Assembly: GCA_024704175.1 (NCBI GenBank)
Contig: CP085629.1
Coordinates: 4,836,001 to 4,900,000 of the forward strand
Reading direction: 5' to 3'
Length of the DNA stretch: 64,000 bases
DNA from: Paenibacillus sp. P25
GTDB taxonomy: Bacteria; Bacillota; Bacilli; Paenibacillales; NBRC-103111
Positions 48,044 through 56,184 of this stretch are shown here, one piece after another; within the stretch, counting starts at the first letter, position 1; each line of letters opens with the position of its first letter. The notes beneath the pieces were generated by a model. It did no database searches. It was not told the DNA's origin and saw only the letters and a program-made list of their open reading frames with translations. The position numbers and the translations under genes are program-made.

Positions 48044-48085
48044 GTTTCATCATAAACCATGGATTTTATAGTGGTGGGGGATTAG

Positions 48086-48502
48086 ATGCTTTCCATTAGA
48101 ATAATAAAATGTATTCTAATGCTAATAAGTATGTGTGAACAAAAGGGTTTGGGGGATGAGTCTTTGAAGCAAAAGGATAAAGAAGAAGTTGTTGCCGTAG
48201 TCAATAATTTTGTAAATGCTTATAATAACAGAAACGTAGATGAAATGAAATCAATTTACCACGAAAGTTCTCCTGAATTTAATGTATCGGATATGAGGGA
48301 GTTCTTGAAGCACGAAGATAGCAAATTAAATATTACGAATATCCAAATTATTGACATATTTGAAGAGCGAGCCGAGATTAATGTAATCACGAAGAAAAAG
48401 TCGTCTGATGGATTCGAAAAAAATGTAGAGTTAACCTTCTATATAAGGAAATATGCTGGGGAATCCCATTGGAAATTGTATGATACATTGCTTCATGAAT
48501 AA
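48086..48502 (+). CDS. Small NTF2-like protein with possible lipobox
   Basis: A 138-residue protein. A short hydrophobic N-terminus (IIKCILMLISMC) ends in a Cys that could be a lipobox (L-I-S-M-C), so it may be a lipoprotein. The remainder, EEVVAVVNNFVNAYNNRNVD with MKSIYHESS and a C-terminal beta-sheet (VELTFYIRKYAGESHWKLYD), looks like an NTF2/SnoaL cone fold often found in small secreted proteins. GGTGGGGG lies ahead of the ATG. It is the last plus-strand gene of the island, with a terminator downstream. Confidence 0.6.
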   Translation: MLSIRIIKCILMLISMCEQKGLGDESLKQKDKEEVVAVVNNFVNAYNNRNVDEMKSIYHESSPEFNVSDMREFLKHEDSKLNITNIQIIDIFEERAEINVITKKKSSDGFEKNVELTFYIRKYAGESHWKLYDTLLHE

Positions 48503-48552
48503 ATCATTTCATTCCTTACTGTAATTCAATAAAAGAGACGTTTATGCACAGA

Positions 48553-48586
48553 AACCACTCCATTATCAGGAGTGGCTTTGTCTTTA
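48553..48586 (+). terminator. Terminator after the NTF2-like gene
   Basis: CCACTCC (48555-48561) and GGAGTGG (48569-48575) form a 7-bp stem followed by CTTTGTCTTT. The remaining part of the 324-base gap 48503-48826 has a second terminator and a short minus-strand frame of about 30 codons that was not accepted as a gene. Confidence 0.65.
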
Positions 48587-48744
48587 TATACTGATGTATA
48601 TTTTTTGGTCAAACTGTTTTTCAGCCATACACACTCCTCTTTCCTGTTGTTGTCTCGTTCAGAATGTGCCACTTCGAGGCATTCATCATGTCAAGGTCCT
48701 GCTGAGACTTAATGGCCCTCATTTTTGCTGCTCCTAAAAATGAA

Positions 48745-48770
48745 AATGACCCCTTAAAAGGAGGTCTTGT
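48745..48770 (-). terminator. Terminator of the stalk/ankyrin gene
   Basis: GACCCCTT (48748-48755) and AAGGAGGTC (48758-48766) pair around a small loop; on the minus strand ATTTTCATTTTT follows. Confidence 0.55.
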
Positions 48771-48826
48771 TTCTCAGTCACGATTATGATGTATGCCCGA
48801 AAAGTTCCTTGAAGGTTTTTTTCTAC

Positions 48827-49681
48827 TCAGGATGACTGTTTTGTAGTGATCGCATCAATGATTTTCTTTAACTTTTCTTTCGCTTCTGGAACTGATTCTT
48901 TGGCATATCTATCTTTAGCTTGGTCTAAAGCATTTTTCCCTTCTTTGTCTTTCCTGGTAATGTCTGCCCCATGATCAAGAAAAGCCTGAACAATATCTGG
49001 ATTTTCATAATAAATTGCCATTTCTAGTTGTGTGATATCTGTATGGTAAATATCTCTTCCTGCCGTTTCATTTACATCCGCTCCTGAATCTAACAACATC
49101 TTTACCACTTCAACATTTTGATTGTGAACAGCTACACTCAGGGATGAGACTCCATCGTTTGAAGTTCTATAACTTGGGCCGCCCCCTTGACCTATCCAAT
49201 ACTTCACCTGAGCCGTGTCATTTTTAACAGTAGCAAGAAAAACATAATAACTTTTATCTGTAATTATATCTACATGATTTGTCTTTTCGTCCCACTTCAC
49301 ATCACCCTCAGAACTCTCGCCTACAAACCGTAATGGAACAAAAGTAGAACCATTTACTATTCGAGGAGCTATTGCAAGTTCAACTGGTTTATCGTTTACT
49401 GTAGCTACATTATTATCGATTTGCATTACTATTTTTACTTTATCAGTCTCACCTGTAATTGATTGAGATTGATCATCCCATGAAACTTTTAATCCTAGAC
49501 CTTCAAAAACGGGTCGCAGTTGAACAAGTGTATTTCCATTATTAACAATTGGAAGTTGGTTAAATAATACCTGAGTACCATTCACAAATAAACGAATGGG
49601 TTCGGTTGAACCTAGTGCACTTGAGCAGAACATAAGACTTGAGAGAATAATACTTAAAGATATGATTCCGAGCTTGCGCAC
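48827..49681 (-). CDS. Secreted protein with stalk (copper amine oxidase N-like) and ankyrin repeats
   Basis: An intact 284-residue protein. A signal peptide at residues 1-24 is followed by a copper-amine-oxidase N-terminal-like stalk domain (IRLFVNGTQVLFNQLPIV, TLVQLRPVFEGLGLKVSWD, STFVPLRFVGE). About three ankyrin repeats start near residue 175 (SSLSVAVHNQNVEVVKMLLD, SGADVN, MAIYYENPDIVQAFLDHGAD). Stalk domains are common in Paenibacillus surface proteins; the fusion to ankyrin repeats suggests an extracellular protein-binding role. It lies in the AT-rich island and opposes the small genes. Confidence 0.8.
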   Translation of the reverse strand: MRKLGIISLSIILSSLMFCSSALGSTEPIRLFVNGTQVLFNQLPIVNNGNTLVQLRPVFEGLGLKVSWDDQSQSITGETDKVKIVMQIDNNVATVNDKPVELAIAPRIVNGSTFVPLRFVGESSEGDVKWDEKTNHVDIITDKSYYVFLATVKNDTAQVKYWIGQGGGPSYRTSNDGVSSLSVAVHNQNVEVVKMLLDSGADVNETAGRDIYHTDITQLEMAIYYENPDIVQAFLDHGADITRKDKEGKNALDQAKDRYAKESVPEAKEKLKKIIDAITTKQSS

Positions 49682-49883
49682 CTTGTTAACCCCTTATCTA
49701 AATTTATATTTGGGGCTATTCTACCATAGAAATTCAGACTTGAATATACAGTATATGTAAAACCCAGAGAAGCCAAAGAATGTATTTAAAACTTGCCGTT
49801 ACAGACAGTCGGTGAGCCGTACCGCAAATAAAGGAGTTGTCGAGAAACCAGCGCCAGTAGTCCTACTCTAAGTCTATACCCAT

Positions 49884-50675
49884 TTACTTGGCCTCCGGCA
49901 GCGCCCGCATCGAGGCGATCGCCGGGCGGCCGCCGGTTGCTTCTTCCCGTACGATGCTGGCCTCCACCCGGAACACGTCCCGGAGCATCTTCTCGCAGAT
50001 CACGCTCTCCGGCTCGCCCTGCGAATACACGGCTCCCCTTTCATGACGGTGATCCGGTCCGAGTAAGTCGCCGCATGGTTCAGATCGTGAAGCACCATGA
50101 TGACCGTCATGCCCAGCTCCCTGTTCAAATGCACCACCAGCTCCATAATCTCCAGCTGAAAGCAAATGTCCAGGTAGGTGGTCGGCTCGTCCAGGAGCAG
50201 CACTCTCGGTCGCTGCGCCAGCGCCATAGCGATGCGGGCTCGGCCGCCGTTCGCCTCCCGATAACTCCTGAATACCCCTCTCGGAGAAGGCGGAGGCGCC
50301 AGTCAAATCAAGCGCCCAATCCACGATCCGCCGGTCCTGATCGTCCAGCCGCTGCATCAGCCCCTTATGCGGAAACCTGCCGTAAGAGACAAGATCGTAC
50401 ACACGAATATCCGTGGAGCGTTCCTGGGACTGCATCAGCATGGCCAGATGGCGGGCGAAGGGCTTCGGCTTCCATTCCCTCGCGTCCCTGCCGTCCACAT
50501 AAACCGCTCCGCTGCCCGCCTGCAGCTGGCGGGAGAGCGCCTTAAGCGGCGTGCTTTTTCCGCGACCGTTCGGCCCCAGAATGCTATGCACGAGCCCCGC
50601 TTCAAACCCGACGCTGACCCCATCCATCACCGTATTCCCGCGATACCGGACCCTGAGCCCTTCCGCCTGAATCAT
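49884..50675 (-). CDS. Iron-siderophore ABC transporter ATP-binding protein (FecE/FhuC type), two frame breaks
   Basis: An ATPase of about 263 residues. Walker A reads GPNGRGKST near residue 35, with Pro-Leu following where Leu-Leu is usual; the signature is in QELSGGERR; Walker B and D-loop LLLDEPTTYLD are in a second frame; MVLHDLNHAATYSD has the switch His. Breaks lie near 50258 and 50030, and the C-terminus (CEKMLRDVFRVEASIVRE) returns to the first frame. It powers ferric-siderophore uptake with the permease and binding protein upstream. Confidence 0.85.
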   Translation of the reverse strand: MIQAEGLRVRYRGNTVMDGVSVGFEAGLVHSILGPNGRGKSTPLKALSRQLQAGSGAVYVDGRDAREWKPKPFARHLAMLMQSQERSTDIRVYDLVSYGRFPHKGLMQRLDDQDRRIVDWALDLTGASAFSERGIQELSGGERRPSPHRYGAGAATESAAPGRADHLPGHLLSAGDYGAGGAFEQGAGHDGHHGASRSEPCGDLLGPDHRHERGAVYSQGEPESVICEKMLRDVFRVEASIVREEATGGRPAIASMRALPEAK

Positions 50676-50694
50676 TCGTGCATCCCCCTTTTTC

Positions 50695-51668
50695 TTAATA
50701 AGTATAGAAAAAGGGAGCGCCCACTGCCCCCATAATAATGCCGACGGGCGGCTCGACCGGCGCGAAGAGAACCCTCGCCAGCGTATCGAAGGTAGTCAGC
50801 ACGGCGGTCCCGAGCAGCGCGGCCGCCGGCAGAAGCAGGCGGTAGTCGCCGCCGACCAGCGACCGCGCCGCGTGGGGAACGATCATGCCGACAAAACCGA
50901 GCAGCCCGACGACACTGACGGCGCTCGCCGACAGGAGCGCGGCGGCCGCGGTGACCAGCGACCGGGTCTGCTCGACATGCAGACCGAGCCCCCTTGCATC
51001 CGAATCCCCCAGCATCAGGATGTTCATCCGCTGCCCGGCCGTCATGGCGAGCAGCACGCCTGCGGCCGAATAGGGGAGCAAGAGCTGCAGATGAGGCCAG
51101 CTCTTGGCCGACAGCCCGCCGACCATAAAGAGCAGGGCGCCGTCGACCCTGTTGCTGAAGAAGGTAAGCAACCCCGACACCCCAGAGCTGAAAAATGCGG
51201 ACACGGCCACCCCGGCCAGTATGATCCGTCCGGGGCTGACTCCGTTGTTCCACGACAGCGCATATACCAGAGCCGCCGCCAGCGGCGCCCCGACGAAGGC
51301 CGCCGGCGTTACCAGATAGGCGTAAGCCGGAAACATCACCAGCGTCGCGATGCCGAACAGCCCCGCTCCCGAGGAAACGCCGATAATATGCGGATCTGCC
51401 ATCGCATTGCGCATGACGCCCTGCAGCGCGCCCCCGCCAGCGACAGATTCACGCTGACCAGCGCTGCAACAAGCGTTCTCGGCGACCGGATGTTCCAGAT
51501 GACATCGCGGATCATTCCTTGCTCCCGGCCGGTCAGCACCTGCACGATTTTCATCAGATCGACCTGCACAGCCCCGCTGACCAGACTTAACACCATACCG
51601 GCTAACGCGAAAACGATCAGAAGGACAAATATACCGATCCGCCAGTAGACGGTTTGTCGAATGTTCAC
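50695..51668 (-). CDS. Iron-siderophore ABC transporter permease (FecCD family), one frame break
   Basis: A permease of about 324 residues with nine to ten helices. IWNIRSPRTLVAALV and DPHIIGVSSGAGLFG are FecCD hallmarks, and VGFVGMIVPHAARSLVG (read here as LLGFVGMIVPHAARSL) is the ATPase-docking loop. The frame breaks near 51435, between NLSLAG and MRNAMADPH. The start is GTG at 51668 with GGTAGGGAG upstream, 7 bases after the binding-protein stop. Only one permease gene is present, so the functional unit is probably a homodimer. Confidence 0.87.
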
Positions 51669-51675
51669 ATGCTCC

Positions 51676-52660
51676 CTACCTTCCGTATATGTCGGGATAT
51701 ACCAGCTTGGCGATATAGGCAAACCAGGAATCGATTCCAAGATTCGGCGTTTTCTCAAATTCCGACGGCAGAAAAACAAGCCTGTTCTCCTTCACAGCGC
51801 GGATCGAAGCCCAGGCCGGATTACTTTCCAGGTCCTCCTTCAGCTTCTTCCTTCCGAACTCCTCCGAACCGTGCACCGCGATAAACAGGTAGTCCGGATC
51901 GGCCTCCACCAGCTTCTCCAGACTGTAAGGCGCGTAATCCGGCCATTCGCCGGAGGCCATCCCTTCGGCGGCGTTCTTCAGTTTCAGCCTGCGGGCGATA
52001 TCCGTCGTGGTGTTTGCCGTCTTTCGTGATATATACCCCCATCGGCATGATCGTCACCTGGGCAAATGTGACCGGGTGGTCCGGCGCTCGGCCGACCACG
52101 GCTTGGACCCGGGCGTCCGTTTCCTTCAGCGCCTTCTCTGCTTCCGTCTCTTTCCCGAGAATTTGCCCGTAAAGCCGGCCGATCCGCATAACATCCTCAT
52201 AGCTTGTAATTTTCAGCGGCGCAAAAGGAATTTGGGCGGAAGCGAGCGTATCCTTCAGCTCCGGATTGAAATAATATTGTCCGATCACCAGATCCGGCTT
52301 CAGGCTTACGATTTTCTCCAGGCTTACATTGGTGATCTGTCCAACGTCGACCGCCTCTTTCTCCGCATCGGATACGGGAATTCCGGGTGAGCTGGCGCGC
52401 CCCACGGCCCTGCCTCCGAGCTGATAAAATAAGCTCAGCGTTTCGTTCGCCAGGATGACAATCCGTTCGGGCTTCTTCTGCAGCACGATCTCCCTGTCCG
52501 CCATATCCTTGAATGTCATATAAGGCTGCGAAGTCGTTGCGGCGCTGCCCGCGGTATAGGGCCCTTTCGGCAGTGCCGCCTCCGGTTTCGGCCCGCGACC
52601 GGCGGCGGCGAGCAGCAGCGCGCAGCTGATGATAATGCTCCATCTTTTTCTCAATCCCAT
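51676..52660 (-). CDS. Iron-siderophore substrate-binding protein (FecB/FhuD type), one frame break
   Basis: A binding protein of about 328 residues. The domain has PERIVILANETLSLFYQLGG, VSLEKIVSLKPDLVIGQYY and, after the break near 52010, PYSLEKLVEADPDYLFIAVH. The signal peptide is followed by LLLAAAGRGPKP; a lipobox would be expected at AAAGC, but Arg is encoded (CGC) where Cys (TGC) would fit. Without it the protein lacks a lipid anchor, so either a substitution or a sequence error is present. The start at 52660 has AGGGAGAG upstream; an in-frame ATG lies at 52681. Confidence 0.85.
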
Positions 52661-52673
52661 TCTCCCGCTCTCC

Positions 52674-53321
52674 CTATTCATTCATCCATTCCTGTTCATA
52701 CACATAACGCGTGAGCTGAACCCGGTTATCCAGGTGGAGCTTGCACATGATATTTTTCAAATGATTCTTGACCGTATGCTCCGACAGACCAAGCCTTCCG
52801 GCGATGTCCTTGTTGGAGAGCCCTTTGGCGACAAGCTCCAAGATTTCCTGCTCCCGGCCCGTCAGCCCGTTCTTCCGGGGAGGCTTCCTTTCCTTGGCGG
52901 TGAATTCCCTGAGTAAGCGAAGCGCAAACTCCCGCGACATCGGCGCCTCGTCCACAGCGATCGCTTTTAGATATTCATGCCATGAATCCGGGCTGATGTT
53001 CTTCATCAGGTAGCCCTGGGCGCCGTTCTTGACAGCCTCGAACAAATCGGCGATATCGTCGGAGACGGTGACGATGACGATTTTGACGTAAGGGTACTTC
53101 GCTTTGATCTGTTTCGTCGCTTCCATTCCGCCCATTCCCGGCATATGGATATCCATCAGGAGCAAATCCGGCATCCAGATCCCCGTCTGCTCTACAGCTT
53201 CCAGGCCGTTCCCCGCTTCCGCCACGACCTCGAATTCCGGATCCATCTGCAGAATACTCCGGATCCCTTCCCTGGCATGCTCGTGGTCATCCGCAATGAC
53301 CACCCGAACCGGTCGCCTCAT
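52674..53321 (-). CDS. NarL/LuxR-family response regulator
   Basis: An intact 215-residue regulator. The receiver has Asp11-Asp12, the phospho-acceptor Asp57 in LLLMDIHMPGMGG and Lys in YLMKNISP. The LuxR HTH is LTGREQEILELVAKGLSNKD with LSEHTVKNHLKNIMCKL. The start overlaps the kinase stop (ATGA). It is encoded with SCO1, cytochrome c and YtkA-like genes, so it probably responds to a respiratory or copper/redox cue (inference). The fec-type genes continue 13 bases downstream and may be read through. Confidence 0.9.
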   Translation of the reverse strand: MRRPVRVVIADDHEHAREGIRSILQMDPEFEVVAEAGNGLEAVEQTGIWMPDLLLMDIHMPGMGGMEATKQIKAKYPYVKIVIVTVSDDIADLFEAVKNGAQGYLMKNISPDSWHEYLKAIAVDEAPMSREFALRLLREFTAKERKPPRKNGLTGREQEILELVAKGLSNKDIAGRLGLSEHTVKNHLKNIMCKLHLDNRVQLTRYVYEQEWMNE

Positions 53322-54157
53322 GGCGCCACCTTCTTTCTGACCGTCAGTATCGTGCTATCCTCTTCCCGCAAGAGCTGCAGAGTCCAGCCCATCTCCAGCG
53401 CGCGCCGCTTCATGATCTGCAGACCGAACTGGTCCTCGTGGCCGAAGGGATCGCCCTCATAGCCCCTGCCGTTATCCTTGATGAAAAATAACCAGCCGCC
53501 GTCCTCTTCCCTGCCGATCACCTGAACGCGGTCCGCTTCCGCATGCTTCCGTACGTTGTTCAGCGCCTCCCGCAGAATCGAATACAGCTCAACCTTGTCC
53601 CGGGACGAGAGCCGCCGCTCGGGCAGGAACCAATGCAGCTCAATCTGCAGGCCGGTATCCGCCGCCGTATCGGCAACGAGGCGCTCGACGGACTCCATCC
53701 AGGGCGACCGCGCCGCGTCGGGAGGGTAGCGAAGGCTAGCAATCGCCTGGCGCACGTAATCATTCACTTGATGCACGGATCTGCGGATTTCAAGGTATAC
53801 GGATGGCCTCTCCCGATCTTCCATCGCTTCCGGCCGCTCCAGCCGATTTACTTTGACCGACAGCATAAAAAGCGACTGCGCGATGCCGTCGTGAAGCTCC
53901 CTCGCGATACGCTCCCGCTCCTCCATGGCCGCTTTGACGGCCCGCTCTTTCTTCAGCTCCTCCTGAATGCCTTCCATTACCGCGAACAGCTTGCGGAGGA
54001 AAGTCACAGTGACCGCAAACACGATGACCGGCGACAAATAGTTGCCCAGCTCCATGGAAATATACGGCAGCAGGTAGGTATGGCGGACATATTCCCAAAT
54101 TCCGATCGTCAGCGTCGGGATGACCAGGATCAGCCATTTGATCTTTCCGTAGGTCAT
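53318..54157 (-). CDS. Sensor histidine kinase, HisKA_3 type
   Basis: An intact 279-residue kinase with two N-terminal membrane helices (residues 7-25 and 38-55) and almost no extracellular loop, suggesting sensing in the membrane. A coiled coil leads to the H box ERIARELHDGIAQSLFML, and the ATPase domain has ALNNVRKHAEADRV and FFIKDNGRGYEG. It is partner of the NarL-type regulator encoded next. The stop of SCO1 is 3 bases from its start. Confidence 0.88.
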   Translation of the reverse strand: MTYGKIKWLILVIPTLTIGIWEYVRHTYLLPYISMELGNYLSPVIVFAVTVTFLRKLFAVMEGIQEELKKERAVKAAMEERERIARELHDGIAQSLFMLSVKVNRLERPEAMEDRERPSVYLEIRRSVHQVNDYVRQAIASLRYPPDAARSPWMESVERLVADTAADTGLQIELHWFLPERRLSSRDKVELYSILREALNNVRKHAEADRVQVIGREEDGGWLFFIKDNGRGYEGDPFGHEDQFGLQIMKRRALEMGWTLQLLREEDSTILTVRKKVAP

Positions 54158-54160
54158 CCC

Positions 54161-54724
54161 TTATTTCGCCAGCGCCTTGATATCGCGGATCATTTGATCG
54201 TAAGGCGGCTCTTCCCCGTCGTAATCGGCCACGACCGTGCCCGACTTGTCGACCAGGAAGAAGGAGGTGCCGTGGATGACCTGGTCGGAGGAGGCGTCCT
54301 TTTCAACGGCGATCTTGAAGGACTGCCTGGCAAAGGCGCGGATGTCATTGAAGCTGTAGCCCGTTAAGGCGCGCCAATGGGAGAAGTCCGCCTGAAATTT
54401 GCTTAAGTACGCTTTCATCGCTTCCGGCGTATCCTTGTCCGGATCGACGGAGAACGAGACGAGCTCGGCGGCGGCGCCTTTATCCTTCAGCTTCTTCTGC
54501 AGCTCGGCCATGTTCGAGGTTAACGTCGGACATACGGTCGTGCAGTGGGTAAAAATGAATTGAGCCACCCACACTTTTCCTTTTAAATCGTCAAGTGCTA
54601 CCGGCTTCCCCTCTTGATCCGTAAACTGGAAGGGCTCCACTTTGTAATTTAGCGAAGCGGGCTTGCCGCTCCCCGCACCGACCGTCAGCAGGAAGCCGAA
54701 TAGAATGATAAGAACCTTGTTCAT
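54161..54724 (-). CDS. SCO1/SenC copper chaperone-like thioredoxin-fold protein
   Basis: A 187-residue SCO protein, which helps load copper into cytochrome c oxidase CuA. The copper ligands are the Cys pair in THCTTVCPTL and the His in VIHGTSFFLVD. The N-terminal hydrophobic segment ends LTVGAGSGKP. Bacillus SCO proteins are lipoproteins with Cys at this place; here Ser (AGC) is encoded where TGC would complete a lipobox, so the protein may be soluble or released. It is in a cluster with cytochrome c and a two-component system. Confidence 0.88.
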   Translation of the reverse strand: MNKVLIILFGFLLTVGAGSGKPASLNYKVEPFQFTDQEGKPVALDDLKGKVWVAQFIFTHCTTVCPTLTSNMAELQKKLKDKGAAAELVSFSVDPDKDTPEAMKAYLSKFQADFSHWRALTGYSFNDIRAFARQSFKIAVEKDASSDQVIHGTSFFLVDKSGTVVADYDGEEPPYDQMIRDIKALAK

Positions 54725-54748
54725 AAAGGAATCGCTCCACCCGAAAAA

Positions 54749-55096
54749 TTATTTTTTATCCGCCAGCCACGAGGCCAGCGTGTCGATCTGCTGCCCGTTC
54801 AGCAGGCTTTTGAATGCGGGCATGCCTCCGCCGCCGGCTTCGATTTTGCCGGCAATCTGCTCCTTGGTCAGCTTCGCGCCGACCTTTTGCAGATTCGGTC
54901 CCACCTTCCCGCTCAAATCCGCTGCATGGCAGGAAAGGCACTGCTGCTTGTATATAGCGGCCGCATCCGGGTTCCCGTCCACAGCCGCTGAGCCCGAGCG
55001 ATCCTTCCCCTCCTGGGCGCCGCCCCCGCCGCAAGCGGTTAAAGCAAGCATCGTAAGCACCGCCGCCGCGGTTAATCCGTACAGCTTGATAGCCAT
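54749..55096 (-). CDS. Lipoprotein cytochrome c (c551/CccB-like)
   Basis: An intact 115-residue class I cytochrome c. The lipobox LALTAC has Cys22, followed by a Gly-rich linker. The heme motif CLSCH is at residues 53-57, and the axial Met92 is in GGGMPAF. It would be a membrane-anchored electron carrier to cytochrome oxidase on the outer face. It lies between SCO1 and the YtkA-like gene; the start has GGAGGGGA upstream. Confidence 0.92.
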   Translation of the reverse strand: MAIKLYGLTAAAVLTMLALTACGGGGAQEGKDRSGSAAVDGNPDAAAIYKQQCLSCHAADLSGKVGPNLQKVGAKLTKEQIAGKIEAGGGGMPAFKSLLNGQQIDTLASWLADKK

Positions 55097-55117
55097 GTCC
55101 CATCCCCTCCGTTTCGT

Positions 55118-55534
55118 TCACTGCCTGCCGCCGACCGTGAGTTTCTTTTTCGGCATGCTGTGCATGCCTTTCGCCCTCGCATGAGCGATGACATAATAAG
55201 TCCCTTCCTCGTCAAAGACGTTTTCTGCGCCGTAGATACCCTCACCCTGACGCGTCGCTTTGATTTTATCGTGCAGGAGCCGCCCCTCCTTCCAAAGCTC
55301 GAACTCCACCTGCTTCGCATCGTCAACCGGCTTCCCGTTCAGTGTAAGCTTCGCTTCAATCCGGACCGGCTCGCCCGCGCGAATCGTCTCCGGCACCGCT
55401 GCGATCTGAACGCGAAGGGCGGCGGGTTCCCCGCGGAACCGGCCGATCCGGAAGCGGAAGAACAGGCGCTCATGGCAAAGCGGCGTAATCGTGATCATAA
55501 GCCCGAAGGCGGATCGGCGTTTGTTTCCGGACAC
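55118..55534 (-). CDS. YtkA/FixH-like lipoprotein, two compensating frame breaks
   Basis: A protein of about 138 residues with the YtkA-like domain: VRIEAKLTLNGKPVDDAKQV, VEFELWKEGR and GTYYVIAHARAKGMHSM. The start is GTG at 55534, with AAAGGAGG 7 bases upstream. As written, the N-terminal part lacks a lipobox. Reading the neighbouring frame between about 55480 and 55435 gives FAMSACSSASGSAGSAGNPP, a convincing lipobox (A-M-S-A-C) and linker, so two indels probably cancel out. YtkA/FixH-like proteins are associated with cytochrome oxidase copper handling, which fits the SCO1 and cytochrome c neighbours. Confidence 0.75.
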   Translation of the reverse strand: MSGNKRRSAFGLMITITPLCHERLFFRFRIGRFRGEPAALRVQIAAVPETIRAGEPVRIEAKLTLNGKPVDDAKQVEFELWKEGRLLHDKIKATRQGEGIYGAENVFDEEGTYYVIAHARAKGMHSMPKKKLTVGGRQ

Positions 55535-55707
55535 CGGTTTGACCTCCTTTCCCGGCAAGAATCAAGGCGTTCTATCCGTTATTGTAGAGCCTTCTAGATT
55601 TTCCCACATGACTCAAGCGGGCTAGAGACTTGGCAAAATTGTGTCCGGAGGAATACAAAAAGACAGGCAAAGCCGGTTAAGACTTCGCCTGTCCTCTGAT
55701 GATTCAT

Positions 55708-56050
55708 TCAGTTTTCGGTATCAACTGCGTTATGCTTGCGCTGCATTGCGATGTACCGCTCCCCCACCCGGACCATCTGTTCGAGGACGGGTTCCAGGCT
55801 TCGGCCGAAATCGGTCAACGCGTATTCCACCTTCGGCGGGACGGACGGGTAGACGGTTCGCTCCACGAGCCCGTCGGCTTCCATTTCCCGCTGACTGGAC
55901 GGTGAGGACATGCCTCGACACGCCCGGAATCAAGCGCTGGAGCTCGCCGAACCTTCGGGTTCCCCGGAGCGACTCGTAATAAATCCGCGGCTTCCACTTC
56001 CCGCTGATTCTCTGCAGTCCCGCTTCCACAGGCTGCACCGAATGTTCCAT
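55708..56050 (-). CDS. HxlR-family regulator, one or two frame breaks
   Basis: A winged-helix protein of about 113 residues. The signature ISGKWKPRIYYESLRGTRRF with GELQRLIPGVSRHVLT is followed in another frame by REMEADGLVERTVYPSVPPK and VEYALTDFGRSLEPVL. The break is near 55907. The start could be ATG 56050, or ATG 56065 (PYQ...) if another base is missing near 56053, since GGAGG sits before the latter. HxlR proteins respond to aldehydes, quinones or oxidants. A perfect palindrome precedes it in the gap to the divergent SnoaL-like gene. Confidence 0.83.
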
Positions 56051-56087
56051 CCTGGTAAGGCATCGTTTCCTCCATCACGGTCATTTT

Positions 56088-56106
56088 TTTATGACTAGGT
56101 CATAAA
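56088..56106. promoter_or_regulatory. Perfect 19-bp palindrome, likely HxlR operator
   Basis: TTTATGAC-TAG-GTCATAAA is perfectly symmetric around a 3-base centre and lies in the region between divergent HxlR and SnoaL-like genes. Confidence 0.65.
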
Positions 56107-56184
56107 CTTCTGCGTACTTCCATCCCAAGCTTCCATCCGGTAGGCTGGGGATACCACATCATCTTTTATAAAAGAGGCGATCTT

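Noticed and set aside
48590..48740. Short minus-strand frame (MRAIKSQQDLDMMNASKWHI...)
   Set aside because: About 32 codons without recognised family; it has GGAGCAG upstream but could be chance. Possibly a gene remnant.
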